Part shown: positions 33,689 to 42,043 of the stretch, one piece after another
Layout: the number at the start of each line of letters is the position of its first letter
Position numbering within the stretch: the first letter of the stretch is position 1
DNA from: RHKX01 sp963826475
GTDB lineage: Bacteria; Actinomycetota; Thermoleophilia; Solirubrobacterales; 70-9
NCBI GenBank assembly: GCA_963826475.1
Contig: CAWGXC010000003.1
Span: 930,001-994,000, forward strand
Length of the DNA stretch: 64,000 nt
Direction: 5' to 3'
Notes under the pieces: model-generated
The model's database searches: none
What the model saw: the letters and a program-made list of their open reading frames with translations, nothing else
What the model was told of the DNA's origin: nothing
Made by a program: the position numbers and the translations under genes

Positions 33689-34711
33689 CTAGGGGAAGTC
33701 GATGGAGTTCTGAAAGAGCGTGTAGCCGATGCCGGCGCAGACGGCGGCGATGATCCAGAAGCGGAGCATGATCTTGGTCTCCGACCACGCGAGCATCTCG
33801 AAGTGATGATGGACGGGAGCCATCAGGAAGACGCGCCGGCGGAACGTCTTGAAGGTGAAGACCTGGATGGCAACCGACAGCGCCTCCATCACGAAGATCC
33901 CGCCGAGGATGATCAGCAGCACCTCCGTCTGGGTCATGATCGCCAGCCCACCGATTGCCGCACCCATTCCGAGGGAGCCGGTGTCGCCCATGAATATCGC
34001 GGCGGGGAAGGCGTTGAACCAGAGGAATCCGATCGAGGAGCCGACGAAGCACGCGCAGAGCAGGGCGAGGCCCTCCTGACCGGTTGTGATCGTGATCGTC
34101 AGATAGGCGAGGAAGACGATCGCGCAGCAGCCCGCGGCCAGCCCATCGAGCCCGTCGGTGAGGTTGACGCCGTTGCTCGATCCGGCTAGCACCAGGAACG
34201 TGAGGATCACGTAGACGACGGGACCGAGATAGATCTCGTAGTCGAAGATGCGGATCTGCAGGCTCGGGTCGAGGCCGATGTGCTCGATCGCGACCCACCA
34301 GAACGCGACGGCGAGGCCGATCTGGACCAGCAGCTTCCAGCGCGCCGAGAGGCCGAGCGAGCGGCGCTTGACGATCTTGATGTAGTCGTCGGCGAATCCA
34401 AGGCCGGCGCTGGCGAGGGCGACGCCGAACACGGCGAGGCTCTCGGTGTCGCGATCGGAGAGCACCAGATAGGGCACCGAGATCGCGGCGAAGATGATCA
34501 GACCGCCCATCGTGGGGGTGCCGGCCTTGGCGTGGTGGCCCTCCGGGCCCTCCTCACGGATCTGCTGGCCGAACTCACGCTCGCGGAGCTTCTGGATGAA
34601 CTTCGGCCCGAGGAAGATCGTGATCAGCATCGCCGCCATCCCGGCGATCAGGATCTCGCCGCGATCGATCGGGACGGCGAGTCCGTTCGTCTGCGCGAGC
34701 AGGTTGCTCAC
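33689..34711 (-). CDS. mraY: phospho-N-acetylmuramoyl-pentapeptide transferase
   Basis: MraY makes lipid I on the inner membrane. Its ten-helix pattern carries the catalytic motifs KAGTPTMGGLIIFAAI, LGFADDYIKIVKRRSLGLSARWKL, NGVNLTDGLDGLA, FMGDTGSLGMGAAIGGLAI and APVHHHFEMLAWSETKIMLRFWII. The GTG at 34711 overlaps the murF stop (GTGA), which fixes the start. Length is 340 aa. Confidence 0.96.
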   Translation of the reverse strand: MSNLLAQTNGLAVPIDRGEILIAGMAAMLITIFLGPKFIQKLREREFGQQIREEGPEGHHAKAGTPTMGGLIIFAAISVPYLVLSDRDTESLAVFGVALASAGLGFADDYIKIVKRRSLGLSARWKLLVQIGLAVAFWWVAIEHIGLDPSLQIRIFDYEIYLGPVVYVILTFLVLAGSSNGVNLTDGLDGLAAGCCAIVFLAYLTITITTGQEGLALLCACFVGSSIGFLWFNAFPAAIFMGDTGSLGMGAAIGGLAIMTQTEVLLIILGGIFVMEALSVAIQVFTFKTFRRRVFLMAPVHHHFEMLAWSETKIMLRFWIIAAVCAGIGYTLFQNSIDFP

Positions 34712-36069
34712 CCGGCCTCGCCGATCCTCGCCCGCAGCGCATCGGTGAACCGCTCCAGGCCGACGGACCGCGAGCCCTTGACGAGGGCGACGTCGCCTGA
34801 GCTGAGGAGGTCCTCGGCGAGCTCGACGGCTGCGTCCGGATCGGGCGCCCACTCGTCGGGCGAGTAGTCGCGTGCCAGGTCACCGACGCCGATCAGGGGG
34901 CCGATCCCGCGCTCGCGCACGAGCGCCCCGATCTCGGCGTGGAAGGCGGGGCCGCCGGGCCCGAGCTCAGCCATGCCGCCGAGCACCGCGACACGCCTTC
35001 CGGCGGTCTCGATTGCGGCCAGATTCTCGACCGCGGCCCGCATGGAGACGGGATTTGCGTTGTAGCAATCGTTCAGCAGAAGGATCTGCCCATGCAGCTC
35101 GACACGTTCGCCGCGCAGGCGCGAGAACTCTATCCGCGAAGCCAACGCAGCCATCTGCGGGGCCTCGAACCCGAGGGCGACCCCCACCGCGACCGCGCAG
35201 AGGACGTTGGTGAGGTTGTGCGCCTCGCTGAACGGAAGCAGGAACTCCGCCGCTCCCGATGGCGTTCCTATCCGAGCCCTCATCCGTTGGCCTTCGACGT
35301 CGGAGCTGAGCGCCATCACCTCCCCGCCGGGCCCGAACGTGAGCGTCTCGATCTCATCACGCAGATGAGGCTCGAGGGCGTCGGCGTCGGCGGGCAGCAC
35401 CGCCCGGCCGCCGGGTTGCAGCCCGGTGAGGATCTCCGCCTTGGCCTCGGCGATCGCCTCGATCGTGCCGAGCAGCTCGAGATGGACCGGGCCGATGTTG
35501 GTGATCGCCGCGACGTCCGGCTCGGCGATCTCGCAGAGCTCGGCGATCTGACCCATTCCCCGCATCGCCATCTCCATGACCAGGACCTCCGTCTCGAGCG
35601 GGGCCGCGAGGAGCGAGAGCGGCAGGCCGATCTCGGTGTTGAAGTTCTCAGCGCTCGCGTGCACGCGAGCGGGCAGGATCGCTCTGCAGATGTCCTTGAC
35701 CGAGGTCTTCCCGGTCGATCCGGTGACGCCCACGAGCGGGCAGCCGATCTCACGCCGCCAGCCTCGCGCCAGGGCCTGCAGGGAGGCCAGCGGATCCTCA
35801 CAGCCCAGGACCCAGCCGCCCGGGGGGTTTGCGGCCACGACCTCGGCCGCCCGAGGTCGTTCGACGAGCACTCCCCAGGCCCCTCCGACCAGCGCCTCGG
35901 CGGCGAACCGTCCGCCGTCCACCTGGCCACCGAGGAGCCCGACGAAGAGGTCGCCCGGCCGTAGCTCGCGCGAGTCGATGACCGCTCGCTCGGGACGCCC
36001 CTCGTCACCGCGGGCGACGATCTCGGCACCCGCCTCGGCCGCGATTTGCTCGGGGGAAAGCTCGATCAT
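34708..36069 (-). CDS. murF: UDP-MurNAc-tripeptide--D-alanyl-D-alanine ligase
   Basis: MurF adds D-Ala-D-Ala to the stem peptide. It has VIDSRELRPGDLFVGLLGGQVDGGRFAAEAL in the N-terminal domain, the ATP loop GVTGSTGKTSVKDICRAI, EMAMRGMGQIAELCEIAEPDVAAITNIGPVHLE, and LLNDCYNANPVSMRAAVENL. It ends VALVKGSRSVGLERF. ATG 36069 (MIELSPEQIAAEAG) fixes the N-terminus. Length is 453 aa. It lies 19 bases after murE. Confidence 0.95.
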   Translation of the reverse strand: MIELSPEQIAAEAGAEIVARGDEGRPERAVIDSRELRPGDLFVGLLGGQVDGGRFAAEALVGGAWGVLVERPRAAEVVAANPPGGWVLGCEDPLASLQALARGWRREIGCPLVGVTGSTGKTSVKDICRAILPARVHASAENFNTEIGLPLSLLAAPLETEVLVMEMAMRGMGQIAELCEIAEPDVAAITNIGPVHLELLGTIEAIAEAKAEILTGLQPGGRAVLPADADALEPHLRDEIETLTFGPGGEVMALSSDVEGQRMRARIGTPSGAAEFLLPFSEAHNLTNVLCAVAVGVALGFEAPQMAALASRIEFSRLRGERVELHGQILLLNDCYNANPVSMRAAVENLAAIETAGRRVAVLGGMAELGPGGPAFHAEIGALVRERGIGPLIGVGDLARDYSPDEWAPDPDAAVELAEDLLSSGDVALVKGSRSVGLERFTDALRARIGEAG

Positions 36070-36088
36070 CCGCAGTGCCCGCCCGACA

Positions 36089-37579
36089 TCAGTCGCTGCT
36101 CGCGAGCCGCACGAGCTCCTCCCGCGCGACGGTCCGATCGTCGAACGGAATCTTGCTCCCACCCTCGAACTCCTGGCCCTGCTCGTGGCCCTTGCCGGCG
36201 ATGACGACGAGGTCGCCCGGTGCGGCGGTCGAAAGCGCAAGGCGGATCGCCGCGCGCCGATCGACGCGGACCAGAACGTCCTCGCGGCGATCGGGGTCGA
36301 TCCCCTGGAGCGCTTGAGCGATGATCGCCTCAGGATCCTCGGAGCGGGGGTTGTCCGAGGTCAGGACCGGAACGTCGGAGCCGTCGGCCGCGGCCCGGCC
36401 CATCAGCGGCCGCTTCGATGGGTCGCGGTCACCACCGCACCCGAACACGCAGATCAGGCGCTTCGCGGTGAGCTCGCGCGCGGCACGCAGGACGTTGACC
36501 AGAGAATCCGGGGTGTGTGCGTAGTCGACGAGCACGCCGAAGGACTGCCCCTCGTCGATCGGCTCCATCCTGCCGGGCACCGGATCGGCGTCGGCGAGTG
36601 CCCCGGCCGCGGCGGCGAGATCGAGCTCCAGTGCGCTTGCGACCGCAAGGGCCGTGAGGGCGTTCTCGACGTTGAAGAGCCCAGGAAGCGGGAGCTCGAC
36701 CGAACCGGTGAACCCCTCCGACGCCAGCGCAAAGCGGCTTCCCGTGGCGTCGAAATCGATCTCGGACGCGACGAGGGCCGCGTCGGCGCCGGCCGCTGAG
36801 AACGTCACCGCGGGGCGGCCGGACTCACCGAGCTCATCGGCGAGCCTCGCGCCGTAGGGGTCGTCGACGTTGACCGCTGTCGCGCCCGTCACGATCCCGG
36901 CTCCGGGATCGGGGATGAAGAGCATCCGCTTGGCGGCGAAGTAGTCGTCCATGTCGGCGTGGAAGTCGAGGTGGTCCTGCGTGAGGTTCGTGAACGCGGC
37001 GGCGTCGAAGTGGATCGCATCCGCGCGACCGAGGGAGAGCGCGTGAGAGGAGACCTCCATCACGCACGCCTTGTCGCCGGCGTCGAGCATGCGCCTGAAG
37101 GTCCGCTGCAGGTCGATCGCCTCCGGGGTCGTCCGCACGACCTCCTCCTCCTCACCGCCGACGACTTGTTTGACGGTCCCGAGCAGACCGCACCGCACGC
37201 CCGCGGCCTCGAGCACCGCCCGCACGAGGAAGGCGGTCGTCGTCTTGCCGTTCGTTCCGGTGATCCCGACCATGACCAGCTCCCGGCTGGGATCGCCGAA
37301 CAGCCGCGCGGCCAGCGGACCCATCGCCCGCCGGGAGTCGGGAACGAGCAGCTGCGGCGCGTTCAGGTCGAGCTCCCGCTCGACGACGAGGGCCTCGGCG
37401 CCTCCGAGCAGGGCCGCCTGCGCGAAGTCGTGGCCATCCGAGCTCATCCCCTTGACGCAGACGAACAGGTTCCCCCATTCGACCATGCTGCTCTCGAAGG
37501 CGATGCCGGTGATCTCCTCCGAGCCGTCGCCGTTCACGATCCGGCCCGGGAGGCCGGCGCTGAGTTGATCGAGCCTCAT
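36089..37579 (-). CDS. murE: UDP-N-acetylmuramoyl-tripeptide synthetase MurE
   Basis: MurE adds the third residue of the stem peptide, meso-diaminopimelate or L-lysine. It has the ATP loop GITGTNGKTTTAFLVRAVLEAAG, TTPEAIDLQRTFRRM, EVSSHALSLGRA, NLTQDHLDFHADMDDYFAAKRMLF and DYAHTPDSLVNVLRAARE. The specificity motif reads TSDNPRSEDP; DNPR is the form seen in diaminopimelate-adding enzymes. ATG 37579 (MRLDQLSAGLPG) is supported by the normal length of 496 residues. Confidence 0.94.
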   Translation of the reverse strand: MRLDQLSAGLPGRIVNGDGSEEITGIAFESSMVEWGNLFVCVKGMSSDGHDFAQAALLGGAEALVVERELDLNAPQLLVPDSRRAMGPLAARLFGDPSRELVMVGITGTNGKTTTAFLVRAVLEAAGVRCGLLGTVKQVVGGEEEEVVRTTPEAIDLQRTFRRMLDAGDKACVMEVSSHALSLGRADAIHFDAAAFTNLTQDHLDFHADMDDYFAAKRMLFIPDPGAGIVTGATAVNVDDPYGARLADELGESGRPAVTFSAAGADAALVASEIDFDATGSRFALASEGFTGSVELPLPGLFNVENALTALAVASALELDLAAAAGALADADPVPGRMEPIDEGQSFGVLVDYAHTPDSLVNVLRAARELTAKRLICVFGCGGDRDPSKRPLMGRAAADGSDVPVLTSDNPRSEDPEAIIAQALQGIDPDRREDVLVRVDRRAAIRLALSTAAPGDLVVIAGKGHEQGQEFEGGSKIPFDDRTVAREELVRLASSD

Positions 37580-37625
37580 CGCCCGCGATTCTAGGAACGC
37601 TGCAGGCGGGCGAGGGTTCCCATCG

Positions 37626-39296
37626 CTACTCGGTCGGCGCGATACCGAGGTACGGGAGCGCAAACTGCGCGATCTGACCAAAGGCCGGCGCCGCGACCGA
37701 GCCGCCGTAGATGTCGCCCTGGGGGTCGTCCACGATGACCGAAACGAGCAGCTTCGGATCGGCGGCCGGCGCGAACCCCACGAACGAGGCGACGAACTGC
37801 GAATCCGAGTAGGTGCCGTCCACCACCTTCTGCGCGGTGCCGGTCTTACCCGCGAGGACGTATCCGGGAACGCTCACCTGGGATGCGGTGCCGCCCTCTC
37901 CGAGCACACCCTCGAGCATCTTCCGCAGTTGCGCGGAGGTCTCCTGGCTGATCACCCGATGGCCGTCCGGCTCCCCCTCGGCCTGCCCATCGACGGACTT
38001 GACCAGGCTGGGCGTCCGCAGGATGCCGCCGTTGGCGATCGCCGCGTATGCCTCCATCATCTGCATCGGGGTGACCGAGAGCCCCTGGCCGATCGGCAGG
38101 TTGCCGATGCTCGAGCCGGAGTACTGATCGACCGTGGGCACGATCCCCTGCTCCTCGCCCGGATATTCGATCCCGGTTGGAGCGCCGAAGCCGAAGCGGT
38201 GAACCCAATCGTCGAAGTTCCGCTCGCCGAGCTTCTCACCGATCGTGACGGCGCCGACGTTCGAGGAGAAAGCGAGGATCTGTGCGACCGTGAGCGTTCC
38301 GAAGGTCTCGCCCTCTGCCTCCTTGATCGTCCGATCGGCCACCTGGATCGTGCCCGGGAGGTCGAACTGGGTCCGGGGGGTGACGAGGCCCTCCTGAAGT
38401 GCTCCCGCGATCGTGAAGGCCTTGAAGGTCGAGCCGGGCTCGTAGGTGAAGCCGGTGGCCATGTTGGTCAGCAGGTCGGGGTCGGTGTGAGCGAGGTCGG
38501 TTGGGTCCACGGGCGGCCAGCTGGCCATCGCGAGGACGTCGCCGTTGACGGGGTTCATCACCACGGCGGTCGCCCCCTGGGGTGAGTACTTGCTGCCGAT
38601 CCCCTCGAGCACCGATTCGGTATAGGCCTGGATCCTGCCGTCGATCGTCAGCTCCACGTCATGGCCGGGCTGGGCGCCCGTCGTGACGTCTCGGCCGATC
38701 TCCTGGCCGAGGGCATCGCTGGTGACGGCCACCTCGCCATCGGTTCCGCTGAGGACGCTGTTCTGCGACGCCTCGATCCCGAACAGCCCCTGACCTTCGT
38801 CTCCGACCGCGCCGACCAAGCGGGCTCCGTCCTTGTCCTCGGGATAGGTGCGGCGAGAGTCCGGCAGGATGCCGATCCCGGGAAGATCCATCCGGCGGAT
38901 CTTGTTCACGGCGACGAGATCCACCTTGTGAGCGAGGTACTCGAACCCGCTCGGCTGCCCATTGTGGGTTGCCGTGAGCAGCTTGAGCAGGTCCTCGGGT
39001 GAGACGTCGAGCACTTCGGAGAGCTTGCGCGCGGTCTTCTGCGGATCCTCGACCTGGTAGGGCGTCGCGAAGACGGTGCCCGCCTCCTCCGACACGGCGA
39101 GCGCCTCGCCGCGCCGATCGAGGATCGAGCCCCGCAGCGCCGGCACGGCCACGGTGGCGACCTGCTGCTCGCGGGCGTCGGCGCTGAACTCCCCGCCCTT
39201 GACGGTCTGGAGGTACCCGGCCCGGACCATCACGATCAGAAAAGCGAGGGCAAAGGTTGCGAAGAGCAACCCGACGCGCTTTTCGATCAGCTTCAA
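37626..39296 (-). CDS. ftsI: septal penicillin-binding protein (class B transpeptidase) FtsI
   Basis: FtsI cross-links septal peptidoglycan. A short cytoplasmic tail and one transmembrane helix (VGLLFATFALAFLIVMVRAGYLQ) precede the dimerisation domain (RGSILDRRGEALAVS). The transpeptidase domain has the catalytic serine in STFK (residues 289-292), SSN (344-346) and KTGT (484-487). No PASTA domain follows, so it ends at 556 residues. It lies 9 bases after the FtsL-like gene and pairs functionally with FtsW. Confidence 0.96.
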   Translation of the reverse strand: MKLIEKRVGLLFATFALAFLIVMVRAGYLQTVKGGEFSADAREQQVATVAVPALRGSILDRRGEALAVSEEAGTVFATPYQVEDPQKTARKLSEVLDVSPEDLLKLLTATHNGQPSGFEYLAHKVDLVAVNKIRRMDLPGIGILPDSRRTYPEDKDGARLVGAVGDEGQGLFGIEASQNSVLSGTDGEVAVTSDALGQEIGRDVTTGAQPGHDVELTIDGRIQAYTESVLEGIGSKYSPQGATAVVMNPVNGDVLAMASWPPVDPTDLAHTDPDLLTNMATGFTYEPGSTFKAFTIAGALQEGLVTPRTQFDLPGTIQVADRTIKEAEGETFGTLTVAQILAFSSNVGAVTIGEKLGERNFDDWVHRFGFGAPTGIEYPGEEQGIVPTVDQYSGSSIGNLPIGQGLSVTPMQMMEAYAAIANGGILRTPSLVKSVDGQAEGEPDGHRVISQETSAQLRKMLEGVLGEGGTASQVSVPGYVLAGKTGTAQKVVDGTYSDSQFVASFVGFAPAADPKLLVSVIVDDPQGDIYGGSVAAPAFGQIAQFALPYLGIAPTE

Positions 39297-39305
39297 ACGA
39301 GACCC

Positions 39306-40265
39306 CTAGGGAGCGACGGCGCCGGTGGTGGGATCCGTCGCCGGCGTCGCAGCGGTCGCGGCGGGGTCGGGCGTGACGGTTTCCGCCGTCGCCGTGTCGG
39401 GGACCGCGGTGGGCGTCGCCGCCGGGTCGGTCGTGGCCGTGCCGGTGACCGTATCGGTCGTCGCGGGATCGACGGGTGCGGTGACCGTGGTGTCGGTCAC
39501 GGGCGCTCCCAGGGTCGGATCGGCTACGGGATCGACGGGTGTTCCGGTGGCGGGATCGACTGCTGCTGCGGCCTCGCTCGGGACGACGGCCGTTGCGACT
39601 GCGCCGATCGCACCCTGAGCGAGGCGCTTGGCCGCGCGATTGACGTCGCTCTCGCTCACCTTCAGGTACTGGACCTGATCAGCGGCGGGAACGGCGAGTC
39701 CGAGCTGAGCCGCTGCGGCCTCGATCTTGGTGTTCGAGAGCTTGGTCGCGGCGCGGGTGCGCAGGACGCTGTTGGAGCGTTCGAGAGCGTCGATCTTCGC
39801 CGCCGTCGCGCTGCTCGATGCGTTCAGGCTGAGACCCCACACGTTGAGCGCGACGATTCCACCGAGCAGGACCCCGAGAACGACGATCCACGCGCGGCTG
39901 CGGGTCATCCCCATGACCACTCCGCAGTCGGCGAGCCCGCCGACGGCGACCGCGGTGCGACCGACGGCCACGACGGGGGTCAGCGCTCTGAGTCCGGTCG
40001 CGGGCACCGCCCTGGTCCGAGCGGGAGATGCCGCGGTTGCGACGGCTGCGGAGCCCCGGGAAGAGCGAGCGGACGCCGAGCGCGGCTTCGCCGCGGCCGT
40101 CGTACGGGCGCGAGAGCGAGCCGCGGCGGTGGCGCGGGCCTTAGTCGCCGCCTGCGACTTGGAAGTGGCTTTCGGCTTTGCCTTCGCACGGGGCTTGGCG
40201 GCCGGGCGCGGCCTGGTGGCCGGGCGGGATCGCTTGGTTCGCGTCGAGATCGCTGCGGCGCCCAT
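39306..40265 (-). CDS. ftsL: FtsL-like bitopic division protein with long low-complexity tails
   Basis: Position between rsmH and ftsI, one transmembrane helix (AWIVVLGVLLGGIVALNVWGL, near residues 124-144) and a short coiled coil (ATAAKIDALERSNSVLRTRAATKLSNTKIEAAAAQLGL) identify an FtsL/septum-initiator protein. FtsL recruits FtsQ and activates FtsWI. Both tails are unusual. About 75 Lys/Arg/Ala/Pro-rich residues lead the cytoplasmic side, and about 95 residues of repeated Thr-Asp-Pro-Ala-Thr-Val lie outside. At 319 residues it is two to three times the usual length. The ATG abuts the rsmH stop (TAGATG). Confidence 0.8.
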   Translation of the reverse strand: MGAAAISTRTKRSRPATRPRPAAKPRAKAKPKATSKSQAATKARATAAARSRARTTAAAKPRSASARSSRGSAAVATAASPARTRAVPATGLRALTPVVAVGRTAVAVGGLADCGVVMGMTRSRAWIVVLGVLLGGIVALNVWGLSLNASSSATAAKIDALERSNSVLRTRAATKLSNTKIEAAAAQLGLAVPAADQVQYLKVSESDVNRAAKRLAQGAIGAVATAVVPSEAAAAVDPATGTPVDPVADPTLGAPVTDTTVTAPVDPATTDTVTGTATTDPAATPTAVPDTATAETVTPDPAATAATPATDPTTGAVAP

Positions 40266-41234
40266 CTAGTCCTCCATCTTGCGGTCGGCCATTTCAAGCT
40301 TGCGACCCACGCGCAGGTGGGCGGAGGAAGAGCGGGGGTTGTCGGCGACCTCGCCGGCACTGGGGGCTACGCCGCCTCGCGTGATCAGCTCTCCCTCCGG
40401 CTCCTGACCGCAGCGGCAGACCGGGAACTCTGGCGGGCAGACGCACCCGCGGGCGCGATCGACGAGGAAGCGCTTGACGCGCCTGTCCTCGAGTGAGTGG
40501 AAGGAGATCGCCGCGAGCCGGCCTCCGGGCGTGAGCATGTCCCACGCGGTCGGCAGCGCAGCGTCGATCTCGTCGAGCTCGCCATTGACCGCGATGCGGA
40601 TGGCCTGGAAGCTGCGCTTGGCGGGGTTGCCGCGGCCGAAGCGGACCTTCGGGGGCACGCCGGCGCGGATCGCCTCGACGAGCTCGGAGGTCGTCTGCAG
40701 CGGGCGCCGGGCCACGATCTCGCGGGCGATCGAGCGCGCGTGCTTCTCCTCGCCGTAATTGCGCAACGTCTCGGCGATGCGCGTCTCGGGCCACTCGTTG
40801 AGAATCGTCGTCGCGGAGAGCTCGGCATCGGGATCCATGCGCATGTCCAGGGGCGCGTCGAAGGCGTAGGAGAACCCGCGCTCCCAGGCGTCGATCTGCA
40901 TCGAGGAGACGCCGAGATCGAACAGGATCAGATCGGGGTGGACGCCCTCGGACGCGAGCTCCTCGAGGGCCGTGACGAAGTCGGTGCGCATGAAGCGCGT
41001 CTCGCAGGCAGCCTCCTGTGCGAGCTGCTCGAACCGGTCGCGGGCGATCGGGTCACGGTCGATGCAGATCAGCGTCCCCGTGGGACCGAGGCGGTCGGCG
41101 ATCAGTCGCGAGTGCCCGCCGCCGCCGAACGTGCAGTCGACGACGACGTCCCCCGGCTCGGGGGCGCCGAAGCGGATCATCTCCGCGGCCAGGACTGGGA
41201 CGTGCTCGGTGGGCATATAGGCGAGAGTCACCAT
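40266..41234 (-). CDS. rsmH: 16S rRNA m4C1402 methyltransferase
   Basis: RsmH (MraW) N4-methylates C1402 of 16S rRNA using S-adenosylmethionine. Motifs are EHVPVLAAEMI at the start, VVDCTFGGGGHSRLIADRL (SAM site), FDLGVSSMQIDAWERGFSYAFDAPLDMRMD, RRPLQTTSELVEAIRAGVP, and RSFQAIRIAVNGEL followed by AISFHSLEDRRVKRFL. The start is uncertain: ATG 41234 directly follows the mraZ stop, GTG 41249 overlaps mraZ, and ATG 41216 begins nearest the conserved part. Confidence 0.94.
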   Translation of the reverse strand: MVTLAYMPTEHVPVLAAEMIRFGAPEPGDVVVDCTFGGGGHSRLIADRLGPTGTLICIDRDPIARDRFEQLAQEAACETRFMRTDFVTALEELASEGVHPDLILFDLGVSSMQIDAWERGFSYAFDAPLDMRMDPDAELSATTILNEWPETRIAETLRNYGEEKHARSIAREIVARRPLQTTSELVEAIRAGVPPKVRFGRGNPAKRSFQAIRIAVNGELDEIDAALPTAWDMLTPGGRLAAISFHSLEDRRVKRFLVDRARGCVCPPEFPVCRCGQEPEGELITRGGVAPSAGEVADNPRSSSAHLRVGRKLEMADRKMED

Positions 41235-41235
41235 C

Positions 41236-41703
41236 TCAGGCGCCGCCACCCGGCATCGGTGCAGTGGCCTGCTGTTGTGCGGCGAGGCTCTCGGTCAGCG
41301 CCGGCGTCTGCTTGTCGTTCTCGTCGTCCTCGGCGAGCCACTCGTCCGGAGCCCAGATCTCGAGGCGCTCCCCCATCCCGGTGATCATGCACCGACCGGA
41401 CAGGCCGGCGTGCTCGATCATCTGCTTGCTCAGCCGAACGCGGCCGGCCGAATCGAGCTCGGTTGCCTGGGAGTGGGCGAAGAAACGGCGCTGGATGCGG
41501 CGGGCGTCGCGGCTCATCGGGTTGAGCGCGGAGAGCGCGTTCGCCTCCATCTTCTCGGCGGCGCTGGCGGGCCAGATCTCGACCGACGGCTCGATGCCCT
41601 CGATCAGCACGATGCCCTCCGAGAGCGCGCCCCTGTACTGAGAGGGAACGGTGATCCGGTCCTTTGAATCGAGGGAGTGTTCATGAAGGCCGCGAAAGGT
41701 CAT
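41236..41703 (-). CDS. mraZ: transcriptional regulator MraZ
   Basis: MraZ is the AbrB-fold regulator at the head of dcw clusters; in E. coli it represses its own operon by binding repeated TGGGN boxes. Two swapped-hairpin domains are visible: FRGLHEHSLDSKDRITVPSQYRGAL, and ATELDSAGRVRLSKQMIEHAGLSGRCMITGMGERLEIW. The C-terminal tail is Gln/Pro/Ala-rich. At 155 residues it is normal. Three matching 10-bp-phased boxes lie over its own promoter at 41819-41843, so autoregulation is likely. Confidence 0.95.
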   Translation of the reverse strand: MTFRGLHEHSLDSKDRITVPSQYRGALSEGIVLIEGIEPSVEIWPASAAEKMEANALSALNPMSRDARRIQRRFFAHSQATELDSAGRVRLSKQMIEHAGLSGRCMITGMGERLEIWAPDEWLAEDDENDKQTPALTESLAAQQQATAPMPGGGA

Positions 41704-41757
41704 TCAGAAAAGGTGGGGCGTCAGCGGGGGTGAAGTAGTGCTCGTCGCAAGAGAGTT

Positions 41758-41800
41758 GGACCGGGGAGGTGAGGTGGGAGGAACCTCGCCTCCCCGGTCC
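41758..41800 (-). promoter_or_regulatory. stable 12-bp hairpin in the mraZ 5' untranslated region
   Basis: GGACCGGGGAGG (arm 41758-41769) and CCTCCCCGGTCC (41789-41800) pair perfectly over 12 bp. Inside the 19-base loop GAGGT and ACCTC can add 5 bp. The structure lies between the predicted mraZ transcription start and the mraZ ATG, about 55 bases before the start codon. It could attenuate or stabilise the dcw mRNA. No T-run follows. Confidence 0.6.
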
Positions 41801-41818
41801 TGTGTTTCTCAACTGGGC

Positions 41819-41850
41819 GCCACGCTATCCCACGACGCCCCACTTCGCAA
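41819..41850 (-). promoter_or_regulatory. mraZ/dcw promoter overlaid by three MraZ boxes
   Basis: On the minus strand TTGCGA (41845-41850) and TAGCGT (41822-41827) are 17 bases apart, a plausible -35/-10 pair. Three direct repeats, GTGGG, GTGGG and GTGGC, start every 10 bases (41839-41843, 41829-41833, 41819-41823). This is the TGGGN-N5 phased pattern bound by MraZ. The boxes cover the spacer and -10, as expected for repression. The promoter is about 115 bases before the mraZ start. Confidence 0.72.
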
Positions 41851-42043
41851 CACATCTCTGGTCGCGCATTGCACTAGCTCCGTCGGACGGTGTTGCTACC
41901 CGGGGTCGGATTGGCCTGAAAATCCCTTGTCAGCGCCGTTTGCGGGAGATCTCACGACCGAAATTGAGGCCGGCCGGAGGTCCGCGTCGTGCAAGCCCGG
42001 TTGCAAACGCAGGAGTACGCGCGGCTCAGTAGCCTGCCGCCGG
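41851..42043. other. intergenic part of the mraZ / 42044 divergent region with no further clear feature
   Basis: The gap 41704-42043 (340 bases) holds the mraZ hairpin and promoter in its left half. The right half carries no open reading frame with family similarity, no tRNA-like fold and no convincing promoter for the membrane protein gene that starts at 42044. I see nothing else to annotate. Confidence 0.5.

Noticed and set aside
41878..42040. tRNA-like sequence in the mraZ upstream gap
   Set aside because: No cloverleaf or T-loop (GTTCRANNC in the right context) could be assembled.
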